DNA of 64,000 nt from Macrostomum hystrix (lineage: Eukaryota; Platyhelminthes; Macrostomidae), in assembly GCA_950097015.1 (NCBI GenBank), contig CATNEN010000033.1, positions 3,456,001 to 3,520,000 of the forward strand, given 5' to 3'. Positions 49,101 to 59,986 of the stretch are shown here, one piece after another (position 1 is the stretch's first letter; each line of letters begins with the position of its first letter). A program made the position numbers and the translations under genes. The notes beneath the pieces are model-generated. The model was not told where the DNA came from. It saw nothing but the letters and a program-made list of their open reading frames with translations, and did not search any database.

Positions 49101-52100
49101 GTATGCAGTTCAAGTATGAGCCCGGAATCACACGACAATATGTGGCCTCTAATCCGTGACTTCATTCTCAAAGAAATAGCTAAGACCCATCAATCTGAGA
49201 TCTCACCTCTCCGAGTGACCCCTCAATCTGAGATCTCACCTCTCCGAGTGACCCCTCAATCTGAGATCTCACCTCTCCGAGTGACCCCTCAATCTGAGAT
49301 CTCACCTCTCCGAGTGACCCCTCAATCTGAGATCTCACCTCTCCGAGTGACCCCTCAATCTGAGATCTCACCTCTCCGAGTGACCCCTCAATCTGAGATC
49401 TCACCTCTCCGAGTGACCCCTCAATCTGAGATCTCACCTCTCCGAGTGACCCCTCAATCTGAGATCGCACCTCTCCGAGTGGTCCCTAATCTCTGACACC
49501 AGCTAGAATCAACCCTGACCGCAGGTACTCACTGGGCGTGCCACTTGTTGTCCTTGTCCTCCTCGCAGGTGGTCTGGCTTTGGTTCTTGGTGATGACCAC
49601 ATTGGTGGTGACGAAGAAGGCGCTGTTCATCTGGGGCGGCACGGCCCAGTCAGCTACGTCCCAGATTCGATCCCCGATCGATGGGATGTTGGTGTAGTTG
49701 GTGTACTCCAGGCCTGGGATCAGAACAGTGGGATGGGAAATGTCACACCGTGTGAAATGGAGTAAAGATCCCAAAAAAACTTTGAAGCGGTCGCAGGTCA
49801 GCGATTTCAATCAGGCTGATTGGCCGTTCTAATATTTTAGGGCCTAGTCAAAGCAGAAAAACTGATATTGAGCAGTGCTCAAACTTCTGATTCTCACTCA
49901 AATTCTACTTTTTTGTCCACATTTTTCTGGTATCAGTTTAGCTTTTAGCCAAGTTTTAGCTTAGTTTAGTAAAAACAGAATCGACTGCTCCGCTACATTA
50001 GTCTGATGTGAAATATTGCCTTTGTGACATTACATTTGGTCTGAGACAAATGCAAATAATAATGCTTTGGCGGCACTGAGATTCAGCTCAGCCAATTATC
50101 GAGGCTGGGTTTGTTCGGGCTGTGCGGGATGCAAATCAGGCTCAGAAAACTCGCTGCTCAGAGTTGTCTGCCACATTGCGAATCAATTGTGCATGTGGAA
50201 TGGAGTTAATGCATTCCATTCATCTGCTAACTGGCAGTTCATTCTTATCAAGCTTTTAACGATTGAATTTAGATTCTGGCTGCTAGATGGCTTATATATT
50301 CTTTGATACAAGATTTGGCTCTGCTCTGCCCTGACTCAGACAGACTTGGCAAACTTGGAGTCAGATTCATGGTCTCTTGGGGTTCCCCTGCTTTCTCCCC
50401 ATTCCACTATACCTATTTTTTCTCCCTCTATCACTCTCTATTCTCCCTCTATCCTTCCCTATTCTCCCTCTATCCCTCTCCATTCTCCCTCTATCCTTCC
50501 CTATTCTCCCTCTATCTCTCCCTATTCTCCCTCTATACCTCCCCATTCTCCCTCTATCCCTCCCTATTCTCCCACTATCCCTCCCTATTCTCTCACTATC
50601 CCTCCCTATTCTCCCTCTATTCCTCTCTATTCTCCCTCTATCTCTCCTTATTCTCCCTCAATACCTCTCTATTATCCCTCTATCCCTCCCGATTCTCTCT
50701 CTATCTCTCTCTATTCTCCCTCTATCCTTCCCTATTCTCCCTCTATCACTCTCCATTCTCCCTCTATCCTTCCCTATTCTCCCTCTATCTCTCCCTATTC
50801 TCTCCCTATCCCTCCCTATTCTCCCTCTATTCCTCTCTATTCTCCCTCTATCTCTCCTTATTCTCCCTCTATCCCTCCCTATTCTCTCCCTATCCCTCCC
50901 TATTCTCCCTCTATTCCTCTCTATTCTCCCTCTATCTCTCCTTATTCTCTCACTATCCCCCCCTATTCTCCTACTATCCCTCCCTTTTCCCCATCTATTC
51001 CTCTCCATTCTCAATACCTCAATTTCTCTCCTATCCTTTATCACCCTCCCAGTCCCTTTAGTAAATAAATGAAGCTGCAGCAAAGTATACAAAACTTTGG
51101 ATCTTGTTCTTGTTCTGGGGAGAAATATGTGAAGAGATGGGAGAAAGTCTGAAATGGGCGGAGCACCTATGTAGCCCACAATGCCTGTTATTCTTTCATT
51201 ATCTTCTTTATCTGCTTCTCGTGTTGCTTCCATTTTTGTGGGGCCCGTGTTGACACTGCACTGCCTGCATGCACACACACACTCTCACTCACTCACAGCC
51301 TTCGTTATCCAACAAGACAAAACGTGGTACTTAGTAATAAAAGTATTTTCGGCAAAAGACCAGTACCAGCTGCTGCTAGTACACGGACAGGCTATGAAGT
51401 TTTCGCTCCAATTGTGAATAAAAATGGCTACAGGGCGGCGATGCCATTCCAAAGTCTAAGAGGAACGCTTTCATTTCTACTCAATACAAGAAATACTCGA
51501 TACCGTCACAACCCATCAGCCGCCTCGCTTCAGAGACCCAAATATCCGTGATACACCACACAACCCTCTTCTACTGGGGCTACTCAAAAACACTTCTTAA
51601 CCCATCACTTCCAAAACCCCATCCCCTTACTTCCAGCACCTTCAACACCTTACTTCCAACACCCCTCAACCCCTTACTTCCAACACCCCTCAACCCCTTA
51701 CTTCCAACACCCCTCAACCCCTCACTTCCAACACCCCTCAAACCCTTACTTCCAACACCCCTCAAACCCTTACTTCCAACACCCCTCAACCCCTCACTTC
51801 CAACACCCCTCAAACCCTTACTTCCAACACCCCTCAAACCCTTACTTCCAACACCCCTCAAACCCTTACTTCCAACACCCCTCAAACCCTTACTTCCAAC
51901 ACCCCTCAACCCCTCACTTCCAACACCCCTCAACCCCTCACTTCCAACACCCCTCAAACCCTTACTTCCAACACCCGTCAAACCCTTACTTCCAACACCC
52001 CTCAAACCCTTACTTCCAACACCCCTCAAACCCTTACTTCCAACACCCCTCAACCCCTCACTTCCAACACCCCTCAACCCCTCACTTCCAACACTCCTCA

Positions 52101-52531
52101 AACCCTTACTTCCAACACCCCTCAAACCCTTACTTCCAAAACCCCTCAACCCCTTACTTCCAACACCCCTCAAACCCTTACTTCCAACACCCCTCAAACC
52201 CTTACTTCCAAAACCCCTCAACCCCTTACTTCCAACACCCCTCAACCCCTTACTTTCAACAACTTCACGTAGCCTTTGGATAGCTGCGGCTGTGTCAATC
52301 CTGAATTCATTCACAGCTCTCACCCTTCAGCTTAGTGGTGACTCCGCTGACGACAGTGTCGAAGCTCTGGTAGCCCTTCTCCATGAGCATGACCCAGCCG
52401 ACCACGTAGGTGACAATGAGCAGCTGAATGCCGCGATAAATCAGACCGATCTTGTAGGAGCTGATTGCAATCACCTTCTGAGTCTCGTACTCAAATAGCG
52501 TAGCAGTGAGGAACTTTCTCACAGAAGACAT
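43115..52531 (-). CDS. P2RX-like: P2X receptor, ATP-gated cation channel
   Basis: Seven exons with fully consistent phases: 52324-52531, 49533-49713, 48904-49069, 46724-46964, 46305-46425, 45915-46149 and 43115-43741, giving 592 residues. P2X subunits form trimeric channels opened by extracellular ATP. N-terminal YETQK matches the conserved YxTxK/R site; TM1 is about 30-50 (IYRGIQLLIVTYVVGWVML). ATP-contact residues are all present: the two Lys of TTKLKG (about 67 and 69), NFR of GWNFR, and Lys of RTLVKAFGIQF. All ten ectodomain Cys are visible (TTC; HC, DC, RC, VC, WC; TC, YC; EC, HC). TM2 is GSGLALLTLATVLCDIIVLN, followed by YRQAK, the YxxxK surface-stability motif. The last exon adds a 208-residue tail (RRRGRRSKAAG..., later Ala/Ser/Pro-rich), longer than in most P2X. 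Donor gtctga of exon 3 is weak. Nothing is missing, so it is probably functional. Confidence 0.95.
43752..43985. repeat. 22-bp minisatellite in P2X intron 6
   Basis: About 10 units of TGAATGAGCATGGTGAGAAC plus TG, starting about 11 bases from the exon 7 acceptor. In gene orientation it supplies the pyrimidine-rich tract. Confidence 0.93.
43986..44607. other. P2X intron 6 unique part
   Basis: Unique sequence between two arrays in the same intron; nothing recognised. Confidence 0.5.
44608..45815. repeat. 21-bp minisatellite in P2X intron 6, about 57 copies
   Basis: Unit CAGATTACAGACACATCTGT plus G; variants GTTCAG, ATGCAG and ACCCATC. Because 21 is a multiple of 3, frames stay open on both strands (QITDTSV on plus; CTDVSVI or CVCNLHR on minus). 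Confidence 0.97.
46993..48236. repeat. 12-bp minisatellite in P2X intron 3, about 100 units
   Basis: Unit GGAGTGACTGAT/GGT with GAAGTGACT and GAAAGTGACT variants arranged in recurring longer blocks. It ends about 30 bases from the exon 4 acceptor. In gene orientation nearly every unit carries a CAG. Confidence 0.95.
48280..48665 (-). CDS. Unexplained ORF inside P2X intron 3 (doubtful)
   Basis: Unique sequence between two 12-bp arrays is open for about 125 codons, including FKKYAVFLSAALLSGDLKCS and SWQFAFIRTLGETAQVRQRL. The frame has plausible composition but no family is recognised and its 5' end runs into the array. It could be chance, a cassette exon or a degraded transposon. Confidence 0.22.
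48672..48900. repeat. 12-bp minisatellite (GAGTTCATGAGT) in P2X intron 3
   Basis: About 19 units, with GGGTAAGTTCATG and GGGGAAGTTCATG variants. It runs right up to the exon 3 donor (gtctga). Confidence 0.92.
49187..49485. repeat. 33-bp minisatellite in P2X intron 2, nine copies
   Basis: Unit contains CTCAATCTGAGATCTCACCT then CTCCGAGTGACCC. Nearly identical copies. Confidence 0.96.
49714..50399. other. P2X intron 1, unique part
   Basis: Unique sequence next to exon 2. No nested gene recognised. Confidence 0.5.
50400..51025. repeat. 21-bp pyrimidine minisatellite in P2X intron 1
   Basis: Unit CTCTATCCCTCCCTATTCTC plus C, about 30 copies with TTCC and TCTC variants. The plus strand is almost pure pyrimidine. 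Confidence 0.95.
51026..51639. other. P2X intron 1, unique part
   Basis: Includes a short CACACA/CTCACT run near 51271-51297. No gene recognised. Confidence 0.5.
51640..52262. repeat. 24-bp minisatellite in P2X intron 1
   Basis: Unit AACCCTTACTTCCAACACCC plus CTCA, about 26 copies, with CCCCTCACTTCC variants. It ends about 60 bases from the exon 1 donor. Confidence 0.96.
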
Positions 52532-52845
52532 CTCTTTGCAAATCGCTCCTCAGGACTCGGAGCTCAAGGGGGCGCTCGCTCTCTCTTGAGAAACTAAAAA
52601 GAAGGCGGAAAATCAGGGCTCGGATTCTATTCCGACTGGCTGAGTTGAGCAACCCTATACTAGCTTCTGATTGCGAGCGAAGCCCTCTAGAGACCGCGTT
52701 TTAGGGAGCAATTGCCCGAACCGGATGGGATCTCGCCATTAGACAGCGGCACTGGAACCCTTCTAGGCTGTCTCACTGACGGCGTCATAAATCTACCCTG
52801 GAACACTTTCTTGCCATCTTCCGTGTCGCACCCACAATCAACGTG
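52532..52845 (-). promoter_or_regulatory. P2X 5' flank and probable promoter interval
   Basis: About 310 bases separate the P2X start codon from the 39-bp array. There is no TATA box at a fitting distance. The sequence just before the ATG reads gcgatttgcaaagag. Promoter function is inferred only from position. Confidence 0.3.
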
Positions 52846-55768
52846 ACCTGCCTTCATCAGTTGGGGATAGATTAGCAATCCACTCTATTCCTTCATCAGT
52901 TGGGGATAGATTAGCAATCCATTCTATTCCTTCATCAGTTGGGGATAGATTAGCAATCCATTCTATTCCTTCATCAGTTGGGGATAGATTAGCAATCCAT
53001 TCTATTCCTTCATCAGTTGGGGATAGATTAGCAATCCATTCTATTCCTTCATCAGTTGGGGATAGATTAGCAATCCATTCTATTCCTTCATCAGTTGGGG
53101 ATAGATTAGCAATCCATTCTATTCCTTCATCAGTTGGGGATAGATTAGCAATCCATTCTATTCCTTCATCAGTTGGGGATATATTAGCAATCCATTCTAT
53201 TCCTTCATCAGTTGGGGATAGATTAGCAATCCATTCTATTCCTTCATCAGTTGGGGATAGATTAGCAATCTATTCTATTCCTTCATCAGTTGGGGATAGA
53301 TTAGCAATCCATTATATTCCTTCATCAGTTGGGGATAGATTAGCAATCCACTCTATTCCTTCATCAGTTGGGGATAGATTAGCAATCCATTCTATTCCTT
53401 CATCAGTTGGGGATAGATTAGCAATCCATTCTATTCCTTCATCAGTTGGGGATAGATTAGCAATCCATTCTATTCCTTCATCAGTTGGGGATAGATTAGC
53501 AATCCATTCTATTCCTTCATCAGTTGGGGATAGATTAGCAATCCATTCTATTCCTTCATCAGTTGGGGATAGATTAGCAATCCATTCTATTCCTTCATCA
53601 GTTGGGGATAGATTAGCAATCCATTCTATTCCTTCATCAGTTGGGGATAGATTAGCAATCCATTCTATTTCTTCATCAGTTGGGGATAGATTAGCAATCC
53701 ATTCTATTCCTTCATCAGTTGGGGATAGATTAGCAATCCATTCTATTCCTTCATCAGTTGGGGATAGATTAGCAATCCATTCTATTCCTTCATCAGTTGG
53801 GGATATATTAGCAATCCATTCTATTCCTTCATCAGTTGGGGATAGATTAGCAATCCATTCTATTCCTTCATCAGTTGGGGATAGATTAGCAATCTATTCT
53901 ATTCCTTCATCAGTTGGGGATAGATTAGCAATCCATTATATTCCTTCATCAGTTGGGGATAGATTAGCAATCCACTCTATTCCTTCATCAGTTGGGGATA
54001 GATTAGCAATCCATTCTATTCCTTCATCAGTTGGGGATAGATTAGCAATCCATTCTATTCCTTCATCAGTTGGGGATAGATTAGCAATCCATTCTATTCC
54101 TTCATCAGTTGGGGATAGATTAGCAATCCATTCTATTCCTTCATCAGTTGGGGATAGATTAGCAATCCATTCTATTCCTTCATCAGTTGGGGATAGATTA
54201 GCAATCCATTCTATTCCTTCATCAGTTGGGGATAGATTAGCAATCTATTCTATTCCTTCATCAGTTGGGGATAGATTAGCAATCCATTATATTCCTTCAT
54301 CAGTTGGGGATAGATTAGCAATCCACTCTATTCCTTCATCAGTTGGGGATAGATTAGCAATCCATTCTATTCCTTCATCAGTTGGGGATAGATTAGCAAT
54401 CCATTCTATTCCTTCATCAGTTGGGGATATATTAGCAATCCATTCTATTCCTTCATCAGTTGGGGATATATTAGCAATCCATTCTATTCCTTCATTAGTT
54501 GGGGATATATTAGCAATCCATTCTATTCCTTCATCAGTTGGGGATAGATTAGCAATCCATTCTATTCCTTCATCAGTTGGGGATAGATTAGCAATCCATT
54601 CTATTCCTTCATCAGTTGGGGATAGATTAGCAATCCATTCTATTCCTTCATCAGTTGGGGATAGATTAGCAATCCATTCTATTCCTTCATCAGTTGGGGA
54701 TATATTAGCAATCCATTCTATTCCTTCATTAGTTGGGGATATATTAGCAATCCATTCTATTCCTTCATCAGTTGGGGATAGATTAGCAATCCATTCTATT
54801 CCTTCATCAGTTGGGGATAGATTAGCAATCCATTCTATTCCTTCATCAGTTGGGGATAGATAAGCAATCCATTCTATTCCTTCATCAGTTGGGGATAGAT
54901 TAGCAATCCATTCTATTCCTTCATCAGTTGGGGATATATTAGCAATCCATTCTATTCCTTCATCAGTTGGGGATAGATTAGCAATCCATTCTATTCCTTC
55001 ATCAGTTGGGGATAGATAAGCAATCCATTCTATTCCTTCATCAGTTGGGGATAGATTAGCAATCCATTCTATTCCTTCATCAGTTGGGGATATATTAGCA
55101 ATCCATTGTATTCCTTCATCAGTTGGGGATAGATTAGCAATCCATTCTATTCCTTCATCAGTTGGGGATATATTAGCAATCCATTGTATTCCTTCATCAG
55201 TTGGGGATAGATTAGCAATCCATTCTATTCCTTCATCAGTTGGGGATAGATTAGCAATCCATTCTATTCCTTCATCAGTTGGGGATATATTAGCAATCCA
55301 TTCTATTCCTTCATCAGTTGGGGATAGATTAGCAATCCATTCTATTCCTTCATCAGTTGGGGATATATTAGCAATCCATTGTATTCCTTCATCAGTTGGG
55401 GATAGATTAGCAATCCATTCTATTCCTTCATCAGTTGGGGATAGATTAGCAATCCATTCTATTCCTTCATCAGTTGGGGATAGATTAGCAATCCATTCTA
55501 TTCCTTCATCAGTTGGGGATATATTAGCAATCCATTCTATTCCTTCATCAGTTGGGGATAGATTAGCAATCCATTCTATTCCTTCATCAGTTGGGGATAT
55601 ATTAGCAATCCATTCTATTCCTTCATCAGTTGGGGATAGATTAGCAATCCATTCTATTCCTTCATCAGTTGGGAATAGATTAGCAATCCATTGTATTCCT
55701 TCATCAGTTGGGGATAGATTAGCAATCCATTCTATTCCTTCATCAGCTGGGGATAGATTAGCAATGCT
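52846..55768. repeat. 39-bp minisatellite, about 75 copies
   Basis: Unit CCTTCATCAGTTGGGGATAG plus ATTAGCAATCCATTCTATT. The variant trio CTATTC, CATTATATTCC, CCACTCTATT recurs in the same order at 53266, 53891 and 54241, so whole blocks have been copied. On the minus strand each unit encodes a 13-residue word (SPTDEGIEWIANL). Confidence 0.97.
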
Positions 55769-57010
55769 TTTTTTCCATAGATATGATTCTAATCTATCCC
55801 AAAAATGATTTTCGTCTGGATTAAAATTTCCGACTTTAAAGAAGAACGTGAAAAAGTTTAAATAGCTAGTAGAAATAAACGACAAAAATTGCGAGTTCTG
55901 CGAAGCTTTTGTTAAGCGGAATGAGAATTTTCTGTCTCTGTGTCCCGAAAACTGCCACAATGGACCACTTAAAAGGCTGGCCTGCACTGGAACTCAGCAA
56001 TCTTGTGCTTAGCTACTGAACAGCTGTTTCTATAACAATAAAAATATAGAAATATAGTGACAGACAAATCCGCCAAAGCAGTAATCGCTGGCGCCTCCAA
56101 AAGGATTAGACAGCAAAACTCACCTGAGGGCAACGTGGCGTTCACTGGGCAATTTCAAAACAATTTGGCCGTCAGTGGAACTCACCGATGAACTTGGCGA
56201 CACCAGAACTGCTCAATTGTGTTGCAGCAATTAACTTCTCTGCTTTAACCGTTTCCGAATCCCCGGGTAATAGCAGCCGCCTTTTCAACGCTGCCAAACC
56301 TCAGTGGGCAATGGAGCTCGCCTCCCATTCGATCCCCAGGGAGCCCGAGAGCTTGTCCAATCCCGAATTGCCACTTCCTAATCGCGCTGTGCTCACTGTT
56401 CTCATTTGCTGACCGGATTAGCTGTCAGATCCTCAGCAGGCCTCAGCGCCAGTTGCCCAGCTCGACATTAGGGAGAGATGTCGCTTATCTATTCACCGCA
56501 ATCTGCTTCACTTAATACCCAATTACAGAAGCCCAATGATAAGATACAGAAGTCAGGCCAGCTGGCACTATTAGGAAAACGCAATCAAAGACCGGTCGCT
56601 TGTTGCTGAGTGACTGGTCTAGAATTTCACATTCTGCCCTGTGGCAAGTGGTCCGGCCACTAGTCCTCCGCTCGGAGTTCTTGTGGGCAATCAGGCCGGG
56701 GCAAGTCACTCCCCACACACCCAGACGCCCGCAGCGACAAGCAATAACTCTAGGCGTAATCTTCGACGGGAAAAACTGTTTGGCCAAACACGGCGAGAAA
56801 TCGGAGCCAAGATTGCCGATAGTTTGGCTCCCATTAATTATTCATCTCGCACAGCGCCGCGTTGGCCTCCTTAGGCTCTGAACAATCAATCAATTTGATA
56901 AGGCCTGTGGTACTTGTTTTGGGGAGCGGGCGCACTGAGCAGACTCAAGTCCAGCTGGTTGCCTGTTAATTGTTGCTACGACGACTTAGAGAACTCAGTG
57001 ACGCTTCTTC
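55769..57010. other. Unique sequence upstream of the P2X locus
   Basis: Several short ORFs without recognisable features. No RNA gene or transposon seen. Confidence 0.45.
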
Positions 57011-57427
57011 TTATGGAGCACAGCTTAATGATTTGACAGAAGAGGAAGCAACAGCAGCAGGTTCATTTTTCAGCGCTGAATTTGATAAAGAATCAGGAGC
57101 CAAATCGTTCTCAGGAACCATGGCTGGGTGTGGCGCCTTCTGTTGTCTTCGTCTTGTCGTACGAAGGATCAACAGGGGCCCGAAGTAGCCTAGCCGGTCT
57201 CTGTCAAAGTGACAGGCAAAGTGCTCAGCATCATAGTAGTCATACTCGTGAAAGGGGAAAAGTTCACTCTCAAGGTCGCCCCGGAGGAAGCAGTGCCTGG
57301 CGAGGTGGCCGTGAGGGTCAGACGAGACTGGCGAGAGAGCGGCTGTTGTTCGGATTCGGACGTGTATCGTAGGGCTTTCTAGGAGTCGCAACAAGAACAG
57401 TAAATCGTACTGAAAGGCTTTGGCCAT
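57011..57427 (-). CDS. Hypothetical 138-residue ORF (doubtful)
   Basis: Opens with MAKAFQYDLLFLLRLLESP and contains an aromatic and charged stretch, HEYDYYDAEHFACHFDRDRL, that looks more protein-like than the competing frames. The C-terminal third is Ala/Ser-rich. It could be a single-exon gene or a last exon with its acceptor near gcgactcctag (about 57380), but that acceptor would favour a different frame. No family is recognised. The region upstream on this strand is a tandem array. Confidence 0.35.
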   Translation of the reverse strand: MAKAFQYDLLFLLRLLESPTIHVRIRTTAALSPVSSDPHGHLARHCFLRGDLESELFPFHEYDYYDAEHFACHFDRDRLGYFGPLLILRTTRRRQQKAPHPAMVPENDLAPDSLSNSALKNEPAAVASSSVKSLSCAP

Positions 57428-57509
57428 AGATAAGTCGCTTTAACACTTTAGCCATAAAATTTGACTTGCCAGTGAGGAATCGGCCTGAAGACCGACAAGA
57501 CAGCAGCCT

Positions 57510-58185
57510 CCATTTCTCCCCTCTGACTCCCTTTCTCCCCTCTGCCTCCGTTTCTCCCCTCTGACTCCGTCTCCCCTCTGCCTCCGTTTCTCCCCTCTGC
57601 TTCCCTGTCTCCCCTCTGACTCCCTGTCTCCCCTCTGACTCCCTTTCTCCCCTCTGACTCCCTGTCTCCCCTCTGCCTCCCTTTCTCCACTATGCCTCCG
57701 TTTCTCCCCTCTGACTCCGTTTCTCCCCTCTGCCTCCGTTTCTCCCCTCTGCCTCCGTTTCTCCCCTCTGCCTCCCTGTCTCCCCTCTGACTCCCTGTCT
57801 CCCATCTGACTCCCTTTCTCCCCTCTGACTCCCTGTCTCCCCTCTGCCTCCCTTTCTCCCCTCTGCCTCCCTGTCTCCCCTCTGCCTCCCTTTCTCCCCT
57901 CTGCCTCCCTGTCTCCCCTCTGCCTCCCTTTCTCCCCTCTGCCTCCCTTTCTCCACTCTGCCTCCCTGTCTCGCCTCTGCCTCCCTTTCTCCACTCTGCC
58001 TCCCTGTCTCCCCTCTGACTCCCTGTCTCCCCTCTGCCTCCCTTTCTCCCCTCTGCCTCCCTTTCTCCACTCTGCCTCCGTTTCTCCACTCTGACTCCCT
58101 TTCTCCCCTCTGCCTCCCTGTCTCCCCTCTGACTCCCTGTCTGCCCTCTGACTCCCTGTCTCCCCTCTGCCTCCCTTTCTCCAGA
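57510..58185. repeat. 20-bp pyrimidine minisatellite
   Basis: Unit TCTCCCCTCTGCCTCCCTTT with CCTGTC, CCGTTT and GACTCC variants, about 34 copies. The complementary strand is purine-rich and yields Glu/Arg/Gly ORFs that are artefacts. Confidence 0.95.
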
Positions 58186-58785
58186 AAGATTTCTCGGATT
58201 CTCTCAGAGAAGATTTGTTACAGTGCAATTAAGCACTAGCGCAAAATAATGAACTTTCAACACGAGGCTATCTGGAATCAAAGTCAAAGCCATTCAGGTC
58301 TAGGATACAAGCGCTAGACTCTAGAGTAATTAGATAAGAAAGCAATGCAGAGATTAGATGGGTCGAGTCAGGCCTTTACTCTGCAATCTGCCTGCTACCA
58401 GCGTACCTGTTGCCTGGCTTAACTATAAAGATGAAATAGAAAAAGCAATTAGCATTGGCTTGGGACTGGATGAAACGGCAGCTCAAATAAGCAGAGATTA
58501 ATAATGTCGAGCTGCAGGCACACCTGATCAGAGAATCACGATTTCCCTGCCAGTGTCAGCGACTCCGAGTTCTCCCTCGGGGAAGTTATTCCCCGTCTTG
58601 GGATTATTAATCTGGGTAGCGCTGCACCGCTCCAAGAAAATCCAATGCATCGCTAATGACTTTTCCGTGAGCCAGAAAGGAATCTGCGAAACTGCGATTT
58701 TTCACCGAGAGCCCCGAGAATGAGTGCGCTGAACACAATGGATCTAAGCTTTATTCAGTTCTCTTAGCTGCCTCCAGCGGCGATT
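58186..58785. other. Intergenic unique sequence
   Basis: Nothing recognised. Confidence 0.45.
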
Positions 58786-59700
58786 CCTGCTAGAGTCCTA
58801 GCTGCGATCCTACATGCGGCTACTGTCTGTTAGTTCTAGCTGCGATTCTATCTGTTAGTTCTAGCTGCGATTCTATCTGTTAGTTCTAGCCGCGATTCTA
58901 TCTGTTAGTTCTAGCTGCGATTCTATCTGTAAGTTTTAGCTGCGATTCTGTCTGTTAGTTCTAGCTGCGATTCTGTCTGTTAGTTCTAGCTGCGATCCTA
59001 CATGCGGCTACTGTCTGTTAGTTCTAGCTGCGATTCTATCCGTTAGTTCTAGCTGCGATTCTGTCTGTTAGTTCTAGCTGCGATTCTATCCGTTAGTTCT
59101 AGCTGCGATTCTACATGTACATGCGGCTACAACTGCGATTCTGTCCGTTAGTTCTAGCTGCGATTCTACATGTACATGCGGCTACAACTGCGATTCTGTC
59201 TGTTAGTTCTAGCTGCGATTCTATCTGTTAGTTCTAGCTGCGATTCTATCTGTTAGTTTTAGCTGCGATTCTGTCTGTTAGTTCTAGCTGCGATTCTGTC
59301 TGTTAGTTCTAGCTGCGATTCTATCGGTTAGTTCTAGCTGCGATTCTGTCTGTTAGTTCTAGCTGCGATTCTATCGGTTAGTTCTAGCTGCGATTCTGTC
59401 TGTTAGTTCTAGCTGCGATTCTATCGGTTAGTTCTAGCTGCGATTCTATCTGTTAGTTCTAGCTGCGATTGTCTGTTAGTTTTAGCTGCGATTCTATCTG
59501 TTAGTTCTAGCTGCGATTCTGTCTGTTAGTTCTAGCTGCGATTCTGTCTGTTAGTTCTAGCTGCGATTCTATCTGTTAGTTCTAGCTGCGATTCTGTCTG
59601 TTAGTTCTAGCTGCGATTCTATCTGTTAGTTCTAGCTGCGATTCTGTCTGTTAGTTCTAGCTGCGATTCTATCTGTTAGTTCTAGCTGCGATCGTCTGTT
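58786..59700. repeat. 25-bp minisatellite, about 36 copies
   Basis: Unit GCTGCGATTCTATCTGTTAG plus TTCTA, interspersed with ACATGCGGCTAC variants. It shares GCTGCGATTCT with the array at 41.0 kb. Confidence 0.95.
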
Positions 59701-59702
59701 AG

Positions 59703-59986
59703 TGACTCAACCTGAGGATCTGGGAGATTAGTGACTCAACCTGAGGATCTGGGAGATTAGTGACTCAATCTGGGGATCTGGGAGATTAGTGACTCAACCT
59801 GAGGATCTGGGAGATTAGTGACTCAACCTGAGGATCTGGGAGATTACTGACTCAACCTGAGGATCTGGGAGATTACTGACTCAACCTGAGGATCTGGGAG
59901 ATTGGTGACTCAACCTGGGGATCTGGGAGATTACTGACTCAACCTGAGGATCTGGGAGATTACTGACTCAACCTGGGGATCTAGTA
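59703..59986. repeat. 29-bp minisatellite, about 10 copies
   Basis: Unit CTCAACCTGAGGATCTGGGA plus GATTAGTGA. Directly abuts the 25-bp array. Same core as the arrays at 0.85 and 7.9 kb. Confidence 0.95.

Noticed and set aside
57440-58228. Glu/Arg/Gly-rich ORFs of 126-262 codons
   Set aside because: Purine strand of a 20-bp array; frames rotate and no unique domain is attached.
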